From Nitrosomonas eutropha (GTDB lineage Bacteria; Pseudomonadota; Gammaproteobacteria; Burkholderiales; Nitrosomonadaceae): DNA of 10,811 nt. Where the stretch lies: positions 1 to 10,811 of the forward strand of contig JACTML010000190.1 in NCBI GenBank assembly GCA_014584635.1, read 5' to 3'. Of the stretch, positions 8,761 through 10,811 are shown in pieces. Both the position numbers and the translations under genes were made by a program. Under the pieces are notes generated by a model, which did no database searches, had not been told where the DNA came from, and was given only the letters and a program-made list of their open reading frames with translations. Numbering within the stretch: the stretch's first letter is position 1; the number at the start of each line of letters is the position of its first letter.

Positions 8761-10007
8761 GAATGCTGATCTGTGGATTCAGATTGATGGCGATCGTCTT
8801 GATGCGATTTGCCGTCATCCGGACTCCTGTTTTCCGTCAGGCGAACGGGTGAACCATCTTCAAGCCCGTCTGCTCCATCGGTCACAACGATTGCCCCGGC
8901 TGTCAGACCGGATGTAATAGCAGTCTGCCCGTCAGCGCTCGGGCCAATCATTACCGGAGTCAACCTGACCGTATCGTCCGGCTGGACGACAAAGACGAAA
9001 TCTCCCGGCACCCCGTGCCGAACGGCGCTGATGGGAACAGTGACAGCATCGTGCAGTGTGGTGACAAGCAGGGAGATATTGACAAACTGGCCCGGGAAGA
9101 GCGTGTTGTCGCCGTTATCAAAACGTGCTTTGGCGCGCACGGTACCCGTTGTTGTATCCACCTGATTATCGAAAGCCAGAAAGCGCCCTTCAGCCAGTAT
9201 CCTGCTGTCATTCTGATCCAGCGCTTGTACCAGCAGACCGGCGCCACTATCGGCCTGGTGACCAATGATGGAAAGCTGGGTTTGCGGCAGAAAAAAACTG
9301 ACATCGATTGGATCGAGCTGTGTGATGACGACAATACCATTGGTATCGGATGGCGTCAGATAATTGCCGATATCCACCTGGCGGATACCGACTCGGCCAT
9401 CAATGGGGGATTTGATCGCGGTATATTCCAGATTGAGCTCGGCTGTGCCGATGGCTGCCCGGTCAGCCGCTACGGTTCCAGTTAACTGACGAACCAGCGC
9501 GCGCTGGGTATCGACCTGCTGACTGGCGATGGAATCCTGACTCAGCAATGTTTCATAACGTTTGAGATCGAGCCTGGCGACTGCAAGCTGAGCTTCATCA
9601 CGTGCCAGATCGGCTTTGGCCTGAGCCAGCGCCAGCCGATAGGGACGCGGATCTATCTGTGCGAGCATTTGTCCCACCCGTACCATCTGGCCTTCCTGGA
9701 ACATCAGCTTGAACAGTACACCCGAAAGCTGCGGACGAACCGTTGCCGTAACCAGAGGCTGTACTGTACCAAGTGCCGTTACCATTACGGGCATATCGGT
9801 ATGGATAGCGGATGCGGTGCCAACAGCTGCAGCGGGGCGGGTATGTGTGCCGCCGGCGTTACGATCTGTCAAACGGTAGGCCATAAAAGCGATAACTGCC
9901 AATGTAACAATAATGAGAAGCGTGTTGCGCAGCGAATGCTTGTGGGTTTTATTTGAGGAAGAATAATCAATCTCGGAAATAACCTGGTTCTTGTTTTCTG
10001 TAGACAT
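8757..10007 (-). CDS. mdtA: RND efflux periplasmic adaptor (membrane fusion protein), MdtA-like
   Basis: A 416-residue adaptor (E. coli MdtA is 415) that links the inner-membrane pump to the outer-membrane channel. A short charged cytoplasmic tail is followed by one membrane anchor at about residues 28-45; no lipobox is seen. The first half of the lipoyl-like domain includes VRPQLSGVLFKLMFQEGQMV (90-109). The alpha-hairpin follows at about 125-195, then the second half with SPIDGRVGIRQVDIGNYL (200-217). The beta-barrel includes FDNQVDTTTGTVRAKARF (279-296), very like MdtA, and LFPGQFVN. The C-terminus after about 390 is hydrophilic and rich in Asp, His, Gln and Ser. The ATG at 10007 is the first start after an in-frame TAG eight codons upstream, so it is well fixed despite lacking a clear Shine-Dalgarno. 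This is the first gene of the four-gene operon. Confidence 0.93.
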   Translation of the reverse strand: MSTENKNQVISEIDYSSSNKTHKHSLRNTLLIIVTLAVIAFMAYRLTDRNAGGTHTRPAAAVGTASAIHTDMPVMVTALGTVQPLVTATVRPQLSGVLFKLMFQEGQMVRVGQMLAQIDPRPYRLALAQAKADLARDEAQLAVARLDLKRYETLLSQDSIASQQVDTQRALVRQLTGTVAADRAAIGTAELNLEYTAIKSPIDGRVGIRQVDIGNYLTPSDTNGIVVITQLDPIDVSFFLPQTQLSIIGHQADSGAGLLVQALDQNDSRILAEGRFLAFDNQVDTTTGTVRAKARFDNGDNTLFPGQFVNISLLVTTLHDAVTVPISAVRHGVPGDFVFVVQPDDTVRLTPVMIGPSADGQTAITSGLTAGAIVVTDGADGLEDGSPVRLTENRSPDDGKSHQDDRHQSESTDQHS

Positions 10008-10166
10008 ACGGTTTTGTAAGGGATTCTAAAAGTTGATTTTTCAGGCAGACCGTATTGGTTTTTAAAGAAGAGCGGAAACTCGTTGCTCTTGACGACAACT
10101 ATAATCTGTCAGTTTGTAAATAAATTGCAGCGAATGTGTAAAAACTATGGAAATTAAGAAATCTCT
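10008..10166. other. Upstream region of the efflux operon
   Basis: About 160 bp of AT-rich sequence precedes mdtA. On the minus strand a -10-like GATTATAGT lies at about 10106-10098, without a convincing -35. A hairpin with 6-bp arms (AAGAGC 10068-10073 and GCTCTT 10085-10090, 11-nt loop) would sit in the leader. I see no Fur-box-like palindrome, no clear regulator operator and no gene. Promoter placement is therefore uncertain. Confidence 0.35.
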
Positions 10167-10190
10167 GATTGAACCCAAATAATCCATTAG
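10167..10190 (+). repeat. Left terminal inverted repeat of the MITE-like element
   Basis: This 24-bp arm begins GATTGAACCC and ends CATTAG. It matches the reverse complement of 10329-10352 at 20 of 24 positions; the four differences are scattered single bases. Confidence 0.65.
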
Positions 10191-10328
10191 CCGGCACTTC
10201 GCGCCTACACGGGCCCCGCCGGATGGTTTACGGTGTCCTGGCGCCCTTGCTTCGCGCCAATAGCCCGCTATTGACTTGGCACAAGTGCGCAAATCCACTC
10301 GCAAACCATCTCGCCGTCATCCCGCGTC

Positions 10329-10352
10329 CTAACGAATTATTTAGGTTGAATC
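10329..10352 (-). repeat. Right terminal inverted repeat of the MITE-like element
   Basis: This is the partner arm of 10167-10190. On the minus strand it begins GATTCAACCT and ends CGTTAG. The conserved core AAATAAT is identical in both arms. Confidence 0.65.
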
Positions 10353-10406
10353 TTCCACGAGTCACATTGCAGGAAAATTCATAATGATCGCAAGAACACA
10401 AGTATT

Positions 10407-10435
10407 TGCGGTTTTATAAATGCGGTTTTTATAAA
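10407..10435 (+). repeat. Tandem AT-rich repeat, two copies
   Basis: Two directly adjacent near-identical units are present: TGCGGTTTTATAAA (10407-10420) and TGCGGTTTTTATAAA (10421-10435), differing by one T. They also create a plausible plus-strand promoter, TTGCGG (10406-10411), 17 bp, TTATAA (10429-10434). Its transcript would begin near 10441, in the terminator-like hairpin. Function is unknown. Confidence 0.5.
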
Positions 10436-10460
10436 AAAGAGTGGTTTATCCCACTCTTTT
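10435..10460 (-). terminator. Strong intrinsic terminator-like hairpin (orphan)
   Basis: The arms AAAAGAGTGG (10435-10444) and CCACTCTTTT (10451-10460) are perfectly complementary over 10 bp with a 6-nt loop. On the minus strand the stem is followed by an unbroken run of six T (CCACTCTTTTTT). On the plus strand the run is four T, so it may act in both directions but is better for minus-strand transcripts. Both neighbouring genes (mdtA and flhB) start away from this point, so it ends neither. It may close an unannotated small transcript, attenuate a leader, or be left over from an earlier arrangement. Confidence 0.75.
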
Positions 10461-10652
10461 CAGATCTCAGAGCAATGAAAAGTCTATCATCTTCCTGGGA
10501 ATTCCTTAAGGAACCTGTGGTTACGTCCCATATGGCCGCACGCTGGCCGGCACCACACTCTACCGTTAATTAGCAGCCTAAATCCTCGTTTGTTTGCCAC
10601 ATCACTTTTCGGGTGAGTGCGGATAATTCCGGTTCATCGAGAGGAATCCGCC
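10461..10652. other. Leader region upstream of flhB
   Basis: About 190 bp with no convincing gene. It holds a perfect 12-bp palindrome TTCCTTAAGGAA (10502-10513), a TGTGGT...ACCACA inverted pair flanking a GC-rich stretch (about 10516-10557), and a bulged hairpin from CACATCAC to GTGAGTG just before the ribosome binding site. No clear sigma28 (GCCGATAA-type) or sigma54 (GG/GC) flagellar promoter was found. A 32-codon reading frame starts at ATG 10475 but lacks support. Confidence 0.35.
10641..10645 (+). promoter_or_regulatory. Shine-Dalgarno of flhB
   Basis: GAGGA lies 7 nt before the ATG at 10653, an optimal spacing. It fixes this start codon. Confidence 0.8.
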
Positions 10653-10811
10653 ATGGCAGACGATAACGATCTTGAACGTACTGAACCGGCCTCGCCCAGA
10701 CGCCTGGAGAAGGCCAGAGAAGAAGGGCAGGTAGCGCGTTCGCAGGAATTGACCACATTTACCCTGCTGATCGCGGCTTCCAGCAGCTTGTGGGTGATCG
10801 GTTCGATCATC
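10653..10811 (+). CDS. flhB: Flagellar type III export apparatus protein FlhB (5' part only)
   Basis: The first 53 codons of flhB are present and the gene is cut by the right edge; full-length FlhB is usually about 350-385 residues. The N-terminal stretch has the family signature: an acidic start, then RTEPASPRRLEKAREEGQVA (9-28) and RSQELTTF. A hydrophobic stretch from about residue 36 begins the first transmembrane helix. E. coli FlhB has the closely similar TEAPTPHRLEKAREEGQIPR in this position. FlhB is an inner-membrane part of the flagellar export gate, and its C-terminal domain (outside the window) self-cleaves to switch substrate specificity from rod/hook to filament proteins. Paralogues in virulence secretion systems (SctU) share this N-terminus less closely. 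In many betaproteobacteria flhA and flhF follow. The start is supported by GAGGA 7 nt upstream. Confidence 0.9.
   Translation, partial: MADDNDLERTEPASPRRLEKAREEGQVARSQELTTFTLLIAASSSLWVIGSII

Larger units (their letters stand above)
10167..10352. mobile_element. MITE-like non-coding element with terminal inverted repeats
   Basis: A 186-bp segment is bounded by 24-bp imperfect terminal inverted repeats (10167-10190 and 10329-10352, 20 of 24 positions matching). Both ends read GATT-AACC-AAATAAT inward and finish in TTAG. Inside are nested inverted arms GATGGTTTACG (10222-10232) and CGCAAACCATC (10300-10310), one mismatch. At the centre is a perfect CAATAGC/GCTATTG pair (10258-10273). The interior is clearly more GC-rich than its AT-rich flanks. 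No open reading frame resembles a transposase, so it would need one supplied in trans. No target-site duplication is obvious. Size, ends and lack of coding capacity fit a miniature inverted-repeat element; copy number elsewhere in the genome is not visible here. Confidence 0.65.

Noticed and set aside
10062..10304. 80-codon minus-strand frame across the MITE-like element
   Set aside because: It begins inside the repeat element and ends in the AT-rich flank, with no domain and no ribosome binding site. The inverted-repeat structure explains the segment better.
10169..10384. 71-codon plus-strand frame across the MITE-like element
   Set aside because: It spans both terminal inverted repeats and has no family signature; it is probably a by-product of the GC-rich repeat interior.
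10600..10652. Sigma28 promoter from GCGGATAA before flhB
   Set aside because: The -10 resembles GCCGATAA, but no TAAA-type -35 lies at the required distance upstream.
10570..10758. 62-codon minus-strand frame
   Set aside because: It is antisense to the flhB start and its leader, and the plus-strand FlhB signature is unambiguous.
1..10811. CRISPR array, tRNA or rRNA genes
   Set aside because: No regularly spaced repeats and no tRNA-like or rRNA-like sequence were recognised on either strand.

Overview
The window suggests a betaproteobacterium, most likely Nitrosomonas or a close relative. This is inferred from roughly 50% GC, a FecI/FecR iron-signalling pair, an MdtABC-type efflux operon and a flagellar flhB gene. 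No rRNA or species marker is present, so the assignment is tentative.

Nearly all of the window is read on the minus strand. From right to left, about 10007 to 971 is a tight four-gene RND multidrug efflux operon: periplasmic adaptor (MdtA-like), two different inner-membrane RND pumps (MdtB-like, then MdtC-like) and a NodT/OprM-type outer-membrane lipoprotein. The first three genes overlap by 4 bp (ATGA, then GTGA), and the last starts directly after the preceding stop. Together they encode a full tripartite pump: an MdtB/MdtC hetero-oligomer in the inner membrane, an adaptor in the periplasm and a channel in the outer membrane. No BaeSR-like or TetR-like regulator lies next to it inside the window.

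An intergenic gap follows (about 800-970), with a candidate terminator for the efflux operon and a Fur-box-like operator over a sigma70-type promoter. That promoter reads a FecI-type ECF sigma factor gene (about 757-248), coupled by an ATGA overlap to a FecR-type anti-sigma/sensor gene that runs off the left edge. This is the usual iron-starvation cell-surface signalling module; its TonB-dependent receptor would be expected past position 1.

On the right, the divergent intergenic region (10008-10652, about 645 bp) is the least ordinary part. It contains a 186-bp non-coding element with 24-bp imperfect terminal inverted repeats and nested internal inverted repeats (a MITE candidate), an AT-rich tandem repeat, and a perfect 10-bp-stem intrinsic terminator with no obvious gene to terminate. 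The plus-strand start of flhB (flagellar export apparatus) follows, with a good ribosome binding site, and is cut by the right edge.

The protein-coding content belongs to known families and I see no new multi-gene system. The points that merit a second look are the MITE candidate, the orphan terminator, the Fur-box promoter of fecI, and a Gly/Ser/Ala/Thr-rich insertion in the MdtC-like pump.
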